A stretch of DNA of 64,000 bases from HyVt-443 sp964544655 (GCA_964544655.1 CAZJCM010000004.1:1-64000), one strand, 5' to 3'. Shown: positions 1 to 8,807, numbered from the stretch's first letter. The notes: generated by a model from the sequence alone, not told the origin. Numbers and translations are program-made.

Positions 1-45
1 ACCGGCACCGCCACCACCGGCACCGCCACCACCGGCACCGCCACC
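1..45. repeat. 15-bp tandem repeat coding for Gly-Ala-Gly-Gly-Gly
   Basis: Three perfect copies of the 15-bp unit ACCGGCACCGCCACC stand in a row, with a degenerate fourth at 46-60. On the coding (minus) strand each unit encodes five residues, GAGGG. The array continues past the window edge, so its total length is unknown. Unit length is a multiple of three, so copy-number change would keep the frame. Confidence 0.9.
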
Positions 46-336
46 ACCGGCACCGGCATTACCACCGGAGCCCAAGCCACTCTGCGCAGCATTTTCCTGA
101 CGGGCCTCGTAACCCATGCCGAAATGGCCCTCCATCTCACCTTCACGGGAACGGGTTCGCTCCCGGGTCATCATCTCTACCCTTTCCTGTTCAGGAAGCA
201 TGGAGTCGGCGTCTGTTCCGACCGCCTGATCATCGCTGGTCATGTCATCTGTCGTGGTGTCCTCTGCCGCTGCTACATAACTGGCGGATAGGCTCAATAC
301 CATCAAGGCCAATGTTCTATTCAGCCATTTGTTCAT
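1..336 (-). CDS. secreted glycine-rich repeat protein (3' end beyond window)
   Basis: Reading on the minus strand from ATG at 336, an open frame runs off the window edge, giving 112 codons without a stop. AGGAG lies 7 nt before the ATG, which supports this start. The first about 23 residues (MNKWLNRTLALMVLSLS, then SYVAA) look like a Sec signal peptide with a likely cut before AEDTT. The mature part is first acidic (TTDDMTSDDQ), then charged and Arg/Glu-rich (MTRERTRSREGEMEG), and then becomes a Gly-Ala repeat, GAGGG. I recognise no family. It lies about 200 nt downstream of the hybrid kinase gene on the same strand, so co-transcription is possible but not shown. The exported, low-complexity sequence suggests a periplasmic or surface role, which is inference. 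Confidence 0.7.
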   Translation of the reverse strand, partial: MNKWLNRTLALMVLSLSASYVAAAEDTTTDDMTSDDQAVGTDADSMLPEQERVEMMTRERTRSREGEMEGHFGMGYEARQENAAQSGLGSGGNAGAGGGGAGGGGAGGGGAG

Positions 337-513
337 CTTAGTGCTCCTGTTTCGTTGGTTGGTCCCAATCGACGATAGAGATGTTAAGGTCAAGCTGTTT
401 CTCTTCTGTTTCCCGGGAGGACGAGACTGTTACAAGTTGTTTCTGTGTCAGTTTTTTATTTTTCGCGACTCTCGAATCAGCAGCGAATTTGATAACAGTT
501 GGATACTATGGGT

Positions 514-535
514 TTTGATCCTGGCCTTGATCAAA
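514..535. other. small inverted repeat after the hybrid kinase gene
   Basis: TTTGATC (514-520) and GATCAAA (529-535) form a 7-bp stem with an 8-nt loop, just beyond the stop of the kinase gene on the minus strand. There is no T-run, so it is a weak terminator at best. It could also be a protein-binding palindrome. Confidence 0.3.
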
Positions 536-542
536 CGCAGGA

Positions 543-3500
543 TCAGCAGGCCATCTGATATTGCTCCAGTATGCTCTGGACCTGGGTGAATTCTTGTCGC
601 AGGATGCTAAGATCCTCGATCGGCGAACCGGGATTTTTCTCTCTGGCCTTCTGTTCCAGGACTTCGGCCTGTCGTGACAATCGTTTTGCGCCCACGCTGG
701 CACTGGCGGACTTGATGCTATGGGCGAGTCTGGCGCTTTCACCCAGATCCATCTGCTCCCATGCCAGGGGCAGTGCATCCAACATTTCTGTCATGCTGCT
801 GACGTAGGCCGGGATGAGTTCGCAAAAGTCGTCTCCCATGGCATCTTTCAATATTTCCAACTTGGAGAAGTCAATGGTCCCTGTTGCTGCTGCCGGTTGG
901 GTTTCAGGTGCGACACTGGCCGGATGTGACAAGGCGGGAGCGTCTGCGCCCAAATCGTCATCGCTTGTCTGTGGCAGCCATTCGAGCAGTTTCGTCAATA
1001 ACTCCTGATGTTGGAATGGCTTGGATAGGAAATCGTCCATTCCGGCCTCCAGGCAACGTTTTTGGTCGCTTGGATCGCTATTTGCGGTAAGGGCGATGAT
1101 GGGGATGCGTCCTCCGCTTGCTGTCTCGTTGCTGCGAATGGCTCGGGTCGCCTGATAGCCGTCCATATCAGGCATCTGGCAGTCCATCAGGATCAGATCG
1201 TGGTCGCCGCTTCTCCAGATATCGATGGCCTCCCTGCCGTTCGTTGCAACGTCGGTCTCAAGCCCCAGCCTGCCCAGCATGGACCTGCAGATCAATTGAT
1301 TGGCGGGTACATCTTCAACCAGCAGAATTCTTCCCTGAAGCGTTGTTTTTTCCTCGTGTGCCGCTTCCGGAAGATCCGTATCAAGGATGCCGTTGGGAGA
1401 TTGCTCTTGCGTCGGCGCGGAATCTGTTTCCTGCTCTGCCAAGGGCAGGGTCAGGTCGATTCTGAACACGGAGCCCTTGCCGGGCGTGCTGTCCACCCCG
1501 ATCCTGCCGCCCATCAGTTCAACTAAATTCTTGCAGATGGCCAGTCCCAGCCCGGTCCCGCCATATTTGCGCGTGGTGGATGAGTCGGCCTGGGTGAACG
1601 GCGTGAACAGCTTCCGCTGTGCTTCGGGGTCTATGCCAATGCCCGAGTCCTCGACCTCGATCGATATGGCGCAGGTATTTTTGTCGAGCACCTTACCCTG
1701 AATCCCCAGCCGGATATGGCCTCTTTCGGTGAATTTGATGGCGTTGCTCATCAGGTTCAACAGAATCTGGCGCAGTCTTACGGCATCGCCGGACATTTTA
1801 CGTGGCAGCCCTGATTGATAATCGAAAATCAGTTCCAGCCCTTTATTCTTTGTCTGCCCATACAATAGCTGGCAGGCTTTACGCGCTGTCTGTTCCAGGT
1901 CGAAGGGCTCCGCTTCCAGTTCTATCTTCTCTGCTTCAGCCTTGGAGAAGTCCAGAATGTCATTGATGATAGTGAGCAGGGATTTTCCGGAATCGTACAA
2001 AACCCGAAGATATTCTTGTTGTTCCTCGTTCAATTCCGTCTCTTGGAGAATCTGTGCCATGCCCAGGATCCCATTCATGGGGGTACGGATCTCATGGCTC
2101 ATGGTGGCGAGAAATTCGCTTTTTGTGCGGGATGCCTCCTCCGCTGCAATACGGGCCTCGATCAGCGCCTGTTCACTCTTTCTGCGTAGAGTGATATCAC
2201 TGAAGATGACCACTGATCCGATCACTTCGTTATCTTTCAGCAACGGCGTGATGGTGTACTCGACCGGGAAAGGCTCGCCATCCTTGCGCCACAACACCTC
2301 ATTGGCGACATGACCCGTTTTACCATGATGCATGGCGTACGCCATCTGACAGGCGTCCTCCGGGTAGGGTGAGCCATCTTCATGGCTGTGATGGATCAAT
2401 GCGTGCACGTTACGCCCCAGTAACTCTGCAACGGGATATTTCAGCATGCGTGAGGCGGCCGGGTTGGCAAAGGTGAATCGTCCTTGTATATCCAGCCCGA
2501 AGATGCCTTCTCCCACTGAATTAAGCAGCAGTCTGTTTTCCTCCTCGCTGATTGCCAGCAGGGCGGTGCGTTGTTCCACCTTCTCTTCCAGGGAGGCATT
2601 CAGCTTGCGCACCTCATTCGCATTATTCTCTGCTTCCCGGGTGCGCAAGTTCAACTTGTCGACCAGGTTACTGAAGGCGCGCGCCAATACGCCAACCTCA
2701 TCTTCCGCGGCGATCTCGAGGCGAACATCATTCTCTCCATCGGCCAGCCGGTTGGCCTGTTCGGTTAACTGGCGTATGGGGCGCATCATGCGCCGCATCA
2801 GCAGGATACTGAGCAGACCGGAAATAGTGATTGCTATGAGCGATACCAAAGTGCTCTTCATTCCCAGTGCCGTGATGTCGGCCAGCACATCATCCTTCCT
2901 GGCGGTCAGCACCAGTCCAAGGAAGCTGGCCGGGTCGTCTCTGTTCAGCGGAACACGGCCAACGACATCAATCTCGTCGCTGTCATGGATATGGACGAGT
3001 TGTGGTTGTTTGCTGACGAGCGCATGCCATGCCCCGGCATGATCTAGTTGAATACCGTTGGCTCTGCCAAATTCAAACCCCCAATTTCGTGAGCTGTCCG
3101 GGTGATGCAGTACCCCGCCATCGCCATTGGCCAGGATCACTTTGAACAGCCCGCCGTCTTCCAGGTTGCCGAGCAGTTGTTTGGCATCGGTGTTGATGAC
3201 GATGAGGCCGAAAGGTCGTTGCCCGGTGGTGAAGACCGGTGCCACGAAATGCTGGGTGGGTTGCCATGGCCGCTGCATGCCCCCGTGCTCGCGATTCAGT
3301 CTGACGGGTGAGATATAGACTTCACCCGGCTTGAGCTGTTTACCTTGTTGTATGTAGCTACGGTTGCCCTTGAACTGCAGCTGTTCGATCCGGGCTGTTC
3401 GTGGTGACGCGCCCTGCACTGTCGGGGCATCCACCCGGACCAGTTCCATGCCATCAGCCAGACTTATCAGGGAAATTTGCAGATAGTCTTTGCTATCGAG

Positions 3501-3857
3501 CAATAGTGCGAAGGTTTGTTCCAGTCTTTCACGCCATTCCGCCAGGGTCATGTTGCCGGCGGCATCGAATCCCTGGCCCCCGGTTGCCCGGATGATTCCC
3601 TGAACTGCGTCGGACCGACTGGTTATCAGGGCATCTTTGCGCACTGCCTGGATGCTGCCGTCCAACCGTTCTATCTGGCGTGACAGGGATGCCTGCATGG
3701 TGTGAGTCGCTGCCGATAGCAGCAACTCACGGGCATTGGAGAAGGAGATGGATACAGCGAATATGACGGCGATCACTGTCGTGACCACGGCCGCAAGAGT
3801 TACTTTGTAGATGATCGACAGATCGAGAAAACGCTTCGTCGATCTGTTCTCAGCCAT
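543..3857 (-). CDS. hybrid sensor histidine kinase (sensor-HAMP-PAS-HisKA-HATPase-REC-HPt)
   Basis: This 1104-residue inner-membrane phosphorelay kinase has a first membrane segment near residues 16-38, a large periplasmic sensor region of about 300 residues, a second membrane segment near 333-353 and HAMP after it. A coiled coil leads into a PAS domain near 440-560. HisKA carries the phospho-accepting His in MSHEIRTPMNG. HATPase shows the N box (LLNLMSNAIKFTE) and the G boxes (DSGIGI, GGTGLGLAI). A receiver domain has its Asp in LMDCQMPDMDG and Lys in LSKPF, and a C-terminal HPt has its His in LAHSIKSAS. All four relay residues are present, so signal can pass His-Asp-His within one protein. 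Its start overlaps the end of the upstream REC-phosphatase gene by 8 nt, so the two are translationally coupled and probably one pathway. The signal sensed is unknown. Confidence 0.93.
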   Translation of the reverse strand: MAENRSTKRFLDLSIIYKVTLAAVVTTVIAVIFAVSISFSNARELLLSAATHTMQASLSRQIERLDGSIQAVRKDALITSRSDAVQGIIRATGGQGFDAAGNMTLAEWRERLEQTFALLLDSKDYLQISLISLADGMELVRVDAPTVQGASPRTARIEQLQFKGNRSYIQQGKQLKPGEVYISPVRLNREHGGMQRPWQPTQHFVAPVFTTGQRPFGLIVINTDAKQLLGNLEDGGLFKVILANGDGGVLHHPDSSRNWGFEFGRANGIQLDHAGAWHALVSKQPQLVHIHDSDEIDVVGRVPLNRDDPASFLGLVLTARKDDVLADITALGMKSTLVSLIAITISGLLSILLMRRMMRPIRQLTEQANRLADGENDVRLEIAAEDEVGVLARAFSNLVDKLNLRTREAENNANEVRKLNASLEEKVEQRTALLAISEEENRLLLNSVGEGIFGLDIQGRFTFANPAASRMLKYPVAELLGRNVHALIHHSHEDGSPYPEDACQMAYAMHHGKTGHVANEVLWRKDGEPFPVEYTITPLLKDNEVIGSVVIFSDITLRRKSEQALIEARIAAEEASRTKSEFLATMSHEIRTPMNGILGMAQILQETELNEEQQEYLRVLYDSGKSLLTIINDILDFSKAEAEKIELEAEPFDLEQTARKACQLLYGQTKNKGLELIFDYQSGLPRKMSGDAVRLRQILLNLMSNAIKFTERGHIRLGIQGKVLDKNTCAISIEVEDSGIGIDPEAQRKLFTPFTQADSSTTRKYGGTGLGLAICKNLVELMGGRIGVDSTPGKGSVFRIDLTLPLAEQETDSAPTQEQSPNGILDTDLPEAAHEEKTTLQGRILLVEDVPANQLICRSMLGRLGLETDVATNGREAIDIWRSGDHDLILMDCQMPDMDGYQATRAIRSNETASGGRIPIIALTANSDPSDQKRCLEAGMDDFLSKPFQHQELLTKLLEWLPQTSDDDLGADAPALSHPASVAPETQPAAATGTIDFSKLEILKDAMGDDFCELIPAYVSSMTEMLDALPLAWEQMDLGESARLAHSIKSASASVGAKRLSRQAEVLEQKAREKNPGSPIEDLSILRQEFTQVQSILEQYQMAC

Positions 3858-5610
3858 CGTTGCTCCAGCTGAAAACGACTTGTACCCGATTTCCCGGCGC
3901 CTCGTAATGGACGGATTGGCAAAGTTCTTTCACCAGCATGATGCCGCGCCCGGAGTGCATTCCTGCCGGTGGCATGGTGGAATGCTGATGCTCTTCGAAG
4001 GAGAATCCATCACCACTATCCTCTACCTCGATCAGCAGTTCTCCCCCTTCCGTGCCGGTAAGGATCTTGATGCGAATGGCGATGAAGCCCTCCTCCAGTT
4101 GCTTCAGCCGTTTTTCCCGCTCACTGAAATAGCGGGTGAATCCATCGGGTCCTTGCTTCAGCCTGGAGTCCAGTTGCAGTACCCCATGGTCCATGGCGTT
4201 GACATAGAGTTCCGTCAGAATAGTGAACAGGGTTCGCCGATGATGGTGCAACTGCTCGATCTCCTGTAGCTGATTGATCAGCAGGGGTATGGGATCTGTT
4301 TTTTGCAGGGTGCTGCCGTTCATGGTGAGGGAGAATTCCAGCGTGTTGCCAGTCACGGCCTGTTCCGTGAATGCCTGCTTCGATATATGATTCCGGGGGA
4401 AGAAATGGGGTTCCCAATGGGGCAGAATCTCTGGCCGGCAGGGAATCTCCGCCAGGCTGATGTCGTCATCCTGGGGGGCATCGAGGCAGAATTGCTGCAG
4501 GGCTTGGCTGATGCTGTCGGTGGCTTTCTGTCCGGCCTCCGTATGATGGATCGCAGCCTCCAGTCGCGCCTGGCCGAAATAGGTTCGTTCCGGGCTCCTG
4601 GCTTCGACGACGCCATCGCTGATCAGCAGCAGGCTGTCTCCGATCTCGATATCATGATGCTCCAATGCATCGGAGAAATCGATGTCTGGCGTGATGCTGA
4701 GGGGCAGGCTCTTTGATTTGAAACGGTGCTTGATGCTTCTGGAGTTTGCCTCCAGCAGCAGAATATCCGGCATGCCGCAATTACACACAGTGACATGACG
4801 CAGGGATGGACTGATGGAGAGGAACTGGGCGGCGAAGAACATGCCTGTAGGCAGCAGTGAGTGCAGTTTTCGATTGATGCCGGAAAGGATCTGTTTCGGT
4901 GAGAAACCCTTGTTGGTCATCGCCCGGAACACCTCGGATGCCGGCAATGCGCCGATTGCGGCCGCCAGCCCATGGCCAGTGAAATCACCCAGAATCACAT
5001 TGATGGCACCGGAGGGGGCATAGGCGGTCAGCAGCACGTCGCCGCTGAACAGCTCAGCCGGGCGGAGCAGGGTATGGATGTGATCCATCGCCACGTTGTC
5101 GGCCACCACTGCGCCGCTGAAGACGCTCTCTGCCATCTCCTCGTCTTTTTTCATCTGACCATAGAGGGTGCTGACCTGGTCATGCAGTTCACGGATTCGC
5201 TCCATGGCGAGGATTTTCGATCTGACTATGTTGTGATCGAACGGCTTGGTGATGAAGTCGTCACCGCCAACCTCGATGCATTTGGCCAGTGACTGGGCGT
5301 CGGTCATGGCTGTGAGAAAGATGATGGGAACGAAGTGTGAGGAGTTGATCTGGCGTATGCGCCGCACTGCCTCATGGCCGTCCAGAACCGGCATCATGAT
5401 GTCCATGAAGATGATGTCCGGCTGCTCGGTATGGAACAGCTCGATGGCTTGGGCTCCGTTTTCCGCCTCAATCGACTGATACCCGATCTTTTTTAATAAT
5501 GACTTTATAATCAATCGGTTGGAGAGTTCATCGTCTACAATCATCGCGCGCTTGAGAGGAATAGAGGCGCCTTCATTCATTGTTTCGGGGAGCTCGATAG
5601 CTACAGACAT
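3850..5610 (-). CDS. response regulator with PP2C phosphatase and anti-sigma-like ATPase domains (HsbR-like)
   Basis: A 586-residue cytosolic protein with three parts. An N-terminal receiver domain (about 18-140) has its phospho-Asp in FMDIMMP and Lys in ITKPF. A SpoIIE/RsbU-type PP2C phosphatase (about 185-385) has the metal-binding signature SGD and GDFTGHGLAAAIG. A C-terminal HATPase of the RsbW type (about 415-586) has N box ELYVNAMDHG and G1 box EVEDSGDGF. This matches the Pseudomonas HsbR layout, where the receiver switches between dephosphorylating and phosphorylating an anti-sigma-factor antagonist. No STAS partner gene is in this window. It is followed, with an 8-nt overlap, by the hybrid kinase with HPt, the likely phosphodonor. 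Its output is inferred from the family. Confidence 0.9.
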   Translation of the reverse strand: MSVAIELPETMNEGASIPLKRAMIVDDELSNRLIIKSLLKKIGYQSIEAENGAQAIELFHTEQPDIIFMDIMMPVLDGHEAVRRIRQINSSHFVPIIFLTAMTDAQSLAKCIEVGGDDFITKPFDHNIVRSKILAMERIRELHDQVSTLYGQMKKDEEMAESVFSGAVVADNVAMDHIHTLLRPAELFSGDVLLTAYAPSGAINVILGDFTGHGLAAAIGALPASEVFRAMTNKGFSPKQILSGINRKLHSLLPTGMFFAAQFLSISPSLRHVTVCNCGMPDILLLEANSRSIKHRFKSKSLPLSITPDIDFSDALEHHDIEIGDSLLLISDGVVEARSPERTYFGQARLEAAIHHTEAGQKATDSISQALQQFCLDAPQDDDISLAEIPCRPEILPHWEPHFFPRNHISKQAFTEQAVTGNTLEFSLTMNGSTLQKTDPIPLLINQLQEIEQLHHHRRTLFTILTELYVNAMDHGVLQLDSRLKQGPDGFTRYFSEREKRLKQLEEGFIAIRIKILTGTEGGELLIEVEDSGDGFSFEEHQHSTMPPAGMHSGRGIMLVKELCQSVHYEAPGNRVQVVFSWSNDG

Positions 5611-5891
5611 GTGATTTACCGGTCGAGTTGATCAAGGTGCCGACGGATTCAGTCATGTGTGGACTCGACACAGGTCCTCGTCGGTCAGACGTGGTTCATT
5701 TCATTGCTTTATCGGCAAGTGAAAAAGTATCTTGACAGCCTTTCTGACAATCGGCTGAGAGTGGACAAGGCGGGAGAGTAATCCACAGTCCGATAGGCTG
5801 CTGAGGCTGGCTGGTACCGGAATGTCCCGGCCTGGCCGGAGGCGAGGGCAGAAAAGTCAGGTGGGTAAGGGGCTGGATTTGGTGCTGGTCG

Positions 5892-6302
5892 TCAGGCTGT
5901 GAGTTCGCCGAAAACCGTTCGTGTCCGCAGGTTCGGCCGGCGCCGGTCACGCTGCCGCCGGTCGATGATGGCTAGGTTGTTGTTCTCGGGTAACGCCCTT
6001 CTGCGTTCTCTTTGCTGATTGCGGATCTGATAGTCTTTGGCTGTGATCCGCCGGCCTTTGAATTCCGCGCCTCGTAACTGCTTGATCAGGGTCTGCCCGG
6101 CCCGCTCATCCTGCACCTTGATCAGGCCATGATATTCCAGCGTGTCTGCATCCTGGTCGTGGATCTCCAGGATATCGCAGGCTTCCGCCCTCCATTGGCC
6201 AAATACCGGGCGTGGCCAACCACCCTGGAAGGCGTGGATGACGAGAGAGCAGAGCTCCTCCTGAGTGGAGTTTTCAGGGATATTCGGGATAAATACCAGC
6301 AT
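5892..6302 (-). CDS. small RRM-like RNA-binding protein
   Basis: This protein has 136 residues. GGAG stands 6 nt before the ATG. Residues 1-90 fit the RRM pattern: strand 1 with an RNP2-like LVFIPNIP, and a later strand HGLIKV at the RNP1 place, followed by an acidic helix and GRRITAKDY. The aromatic residues normal in RNP1 are missing, so RNA binding is less certain. The tail (95-128) is very rich in Arg (RERRRALP, DRRQRDRRRP) and could bind nucleic acid without a fold. The gene is divergent from the cobalamin operon and shares with it a gap containing an FNR-type box. The cellular target is unknown. Confidence 0.65.
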   Translation of the reverse strand: MLVFIPNIPENSTQEELCSLVIHAFQGGWPRPVFGQWRAEACDILEIHDQDADTLEYHGLIKVQDERAGQTLIKQLRGAEFKGRRITAKDYQIRNQQRERRRALPENNNLAIIDRRQRDRRRPNLRTRTVFGELTA

Positions 6303-6424
6303 GCAGCAACTCCATGGGAAACGGTATCTGTTCAGCTGTAACTCAGAGCCATGGTTGCTCTGTCGGCTGAATCATCATTTATGGTTTGTTTTTATCGATA
6401 AGTCGCAGAATTCAGTATGCTCGG

Positions 6425-6494
6425 ACTATAGATTTCGTCGTTGCTCTCCTGCCTTGATTGCGATCAAGCTCATCGTCCACCCAAGTGCTAGATT
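6425..6494. promoter_or_regulatory. divergent promoter region with a perfect FNR/Anr-type box
   Basis: TTGAT-TGCG-ATCAA at 6454-6467 is a perfect match to the FNR/Anr consensus TTGAT-N4-ATCAA. On the plus strand a TGC-TAGATT sequence (-10 like, at 6489-6494) starts 21 nt after the box. On the minus strand TATAGT (6430-6425) starts 23 nt after it. Both are close to the 22-nt gap of class II FNR-activated promoters, so one box may serve both cobU and the RRM-like gene. The rest of the 6303-6640 gap shows no other feature, and I found no cobalamin-riboswitch B12 box in it. Confidence 0.6.
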
Positions 6495-6640
6495 TAACCC
6501 AGTTTTCAACGTGATGTAAATGGTTTTTCGTTGGAGTCAGCATCATCGGCAGCTGTGGTCTGCTGTGCGCGGTGCAGATGAGCCATGGATTGGTTCTTGG
6601 GTATTCCTATACAATCACCATTTTTTCTCGGGAAGCAGGG

Positions 6641-7162
6641 GTGAAACAGCTGATTCTTGGAGGGGCCCGATCGGGTAAAAGCGCCTTGGCCGAGCGGCTG
6701 GCCTGCGATACCGGAATGCCTGTGCTCTATGTGGCGACCGCCCGGGCCGAGGATCAGGAGATGACTCGGCGCATTGCCTTGCACCGCCAGCGGCGCCCGG
6801 CTGCCTGGGAAACCAGGGAAGAGCCGCTTCGTCTCGCCAGCCTGTTGCAGCGCGAGGCCGAGCACGGGCGCTGCATCCTCGTCGATTGTCTGACACTGTG
6901 GCTCAGTAACTTGTTGTTGGCAGAGGATACTGCCTTGTTGGAACGGGAGCGGGAGGCGTTGGTCCAGCTGGTACCGACACTCCCCGGCGAGCTGATCATG
7001 GTCAGTAACGAGGTGGGCCTGGGTATCGTTCCCATGGGAGCGCTGGCCCGGCGATTTCAGGATGAGGCCGGATGGCTGCATCAGATGCTGGCTGACCGCT
7101 GTGAGCGGGTCGTATTTACCATTGCGGGACTGCCGCAAATACTGAAGGGGGAAGCACTGTGA
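6641..7162 (+). CDS. cobU: adenosylcobinamide kinase / adenosylcobinamide-phosphate guanylyltransferase
   Basis: CobU phosphorylates adenosylcobinamide and then adds GMP to give adenosylcobinamide-GDP, the activated half of nucleotide-loop assembly. The P-loop GGARSGKS lies at the very N-terminus, as is usual in this family. The guanylyl-accepting His should be in RIALHRQRR. Later family motifs are VDCLTLWLSNLL and VSNEVGLGIVP. I choose GTG at 6641 (173 residues), because a purine-rich GGAAGCAGGG precedes it and the P-loop then starts where expected; a longer frame could start at 6572. The 3' end overlaps cobT by 4 nt (GTGA). Expression may depend on the FNR-type box upstream. Confidence 0.93.
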   Translation: MKQLILGGARSGKSALAERLACDTGMPVLYVATARAEDQEMTRRIALHRQRRPAAWETREEPLRLASLLQREAEHGRCILVDCLTLWLSNLLLAEDTALLEREREALVQLVPTLPGELIMVSNEVGLGIVPMGALARRFQDEAGWLHQMLADRCERVVFTIAGLPQILKGEAL

Positions 7163-8208
7163 ATGTAGATTGGCTGGCGGGTGCGATCAAACACCCATCC
7201 CGGGAGAATGAAAAGCTGGCTCGACAGCGCCAGGAGATCCTGACCAAGCCGCCTGGTTCCCTCGGGCGGCTGGAGCAGTTGGCGTCCCGGTTGGCCGCCC
7301 TGCAGGGCTCTCTGCAACCGCGCTTGGAGCAGGTGCATATCACTATATTCGCTGCTGACCACGGGGTGGCAGTGGAGGGCGTCTCCGCTTTTCCGCAGGC
7401 GGTAACCGGACAGATGGTGGCCAACTTTATCACTGGTGGCGCGGCCATCAGCGTGTTGGCTCGCGAACTGGACGCGGTCCTGGAGGTGGTCGATGTGGGA
7501 ACCATTGCCGGGAGTGGCGATCTGCCCGGGGTGATAAATACCCCGGTTGCGGCGGGCAGTGGAAACATCCGGCGGCAGGATGCCATGGACGAGGCGCAGC
7601 TCGCGCAGGCGTTGCAGGCGGGTGCGTCAGCGGTCGAGCGGGCACAGGCATCCTCCGCCCAGCTGTTCATCGGTGGTGACATGGGGATTGCCAATACCAC
7701 TGCTGCAGCGGCCATCGCCTGTGCCCTGCTGGAACTGGATCCGCGGCAGCTGGCCGGGCCTGGCACCGGTCTGGATGCAGCCGGAGTGGTGCACAAGGCG
7801 GAGGTGATAGCCGATGCCCTGGCGCGGCGGCCGGTGGCGCCGGATCAGCCGTTGGTGGTGTTGCGGCAACTCGGAGGGTTTGAGATTGCGGCCCTGTGTG
7901 GTGCTTATCTCCGTGCCGCCCAGTTGGGGCTGCCGGTGCTGGTGGATGGCTACATCACCACGGCCGCCGCCCTGGTTGCAGTGCGCTACCAGCCGGCAGT
8001 GCGCGAGTGGCTGCTGTTCGCGCACCGTTCTGCCGAGCCGGGGCATCACGCCATGTTGCAGGCGCTGGAGGCCGATCCATTGTTGGATCTGGGCATGCGC
8101 CTGGGTGAGGGGAGCGGTGCCGCGGCGGCGCTCCCACTGCTGCGGCTTGCCTGTGCCCTGCACAATGGAATGGCGACCTTTGCCGATGCAGGGGTGTCCG
8201 AGGGGTGA
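7159..8208 (+). CDS. cobT: nicotinate-nucleotide--dimethylbenzimidazole phosphoribosyltransferase
   Basis: CobT makes alpha-ribazole phosphate from nicotinate mononucleotide and 5,6-dimethylbenzimidazole, supplying the lower ligand of cobalamin. The length, 349 residues, is normal. Family motifs include KPPGSLGRLE near the start, FAADHGV, GGDMGIANTT and the C-terminal GEGSGAAAALP that carries the catalytic Glu. It starts with GTG overlapping the cobU stop. The stop in turn overlaps the next GTG by 4 nt, so cobU-cobT-cobC are coupled in translation. Confidence 0.96.
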   Translation: MNVDWLAGAIKHPSRENEKLARQRQEILTKPPGSLGRLEQLASRLAALQGSLQPRLEQVHITIFAADHGVAVEGVSAFPQAVTGQMVANFITGGAAISVLARELDAVLEVVDVGTIAGSGDLPGVINTPVAAGSGNIRRQDAMDEAQLAQALQAGASAVERAQASSAQLFIGGDMGIANTTAAAAIACALLELDPRQLAGPGTGLDAAGVVHKAEVIADALARRPVAPDQPLVVLRQLGGFEIAALCGAYLRAAQLGLPVLVDGYITTAAALVAVRYQPAVREWLLFAHRSAEPGHHAMLQALEADPLLDLGMRLGEGSGAAAALPLLRLACALHNGMATFADAGVSEG

Positions 8209-8807
8209 GTGAGAGGATGCGGAATGTGACCATCGATACCCTGCGCCACGGTGAGCCGGAGGGGGGCTTGCGGATACGTGGCTGGCGGGACGATCCTTTG
8301 AGCGAGACCGGCTGGTCCCAGATGTGGGCGGCGGTGGAGGGGAATCGGCCCTGGCACGCCATCGTCACCTCGCCGCTCAGCCGCTGCGCCGGTTTTGCCA
8401 GAAAACTGGCGGCAGAACAGGGAGTTCCATTATATGAAGAACCACGGCTGCGGGAGATAGGCTTCGGTGAGTGGGAGGGGATGGATCCGGCGGTCCTGTA
8501 CCGGGAGCAGCCGGAGGCGGTGAGTAATTTCTGGGCCGATCCCACCACCCATCCACCGCCGGGGGGAGAATCGTTCGAGGCGTTTCAACAACGGGTGACG
8601 GCCGCATTCGCATCGTTGCATCAGGAGCGGCAGGAAGAGCATCTCCTGGTGGTGGCCCATGGTGGTGTGATTCGCATGCTGATCAGCCATATCCTGGGTA
8701 TGCCGCCGGCCAATATGTTTCGTATGGAAGTCCCCTATGCCGCCGCCAGCCGTATTCGGGTCGAGGACGGCATGGCCAGGCTGAGCTTTCATGGCGGCCG
8801 TTTCTAA
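8205..8807 (+). CDS. cobC: histidine phosphatase family protein, likely alpha-ribazole phosphatase
   Basis: This is a histidine-phosphatase-superfamily enzyme of 200 residues. The phospho-His motif LRHGEP is at residues 13-18, a conserved Arg lies in SPLSRC, and the second catalytic His is in VVAHGGVIR. In this position it is most likely the phosphatase that removes the 5'-phosphate of alpha-ribazole phosphate or cobalamin phosphate. The superfamily is broad, so the substrate rests on context. The GTG start at 8205 overlaps the cobT stop; ATG at 8217 is an alternative. The gene is followed by an inverted-repeat element that separates it from cobS. Confidence 0.87.
   Translation: MSERMRNVTIDTLRHGEPEGGLRIRGWRDDPLSETGWSQMWAAVEGNRPWHAIVTSPLSRCAGFARKLAAEQGVPLYEEPRLREIGFGEWEGMDPAVLYREQPEAVSNFWADPTTHPPPGGESFEAFQQRVTAAFASLHQERQEEHLLVVAHGGVIRMLISHILGMPPANMFRMEVPYAAASRIRVEDGMARLSFHGGRF

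Noticed and set aside
501..542. FNR-like half-sites TTGATC before the first gene
   Set aside because: The spacing does not fit TTGAT-N4-ATCAA; the sequence is better described as a small hairpin.
6303..6640. cobalamin riboswitch before cobU
   Set aside because: I looked for the B12 box and the long conserved leader and did not find them; a covariance search would settle it.
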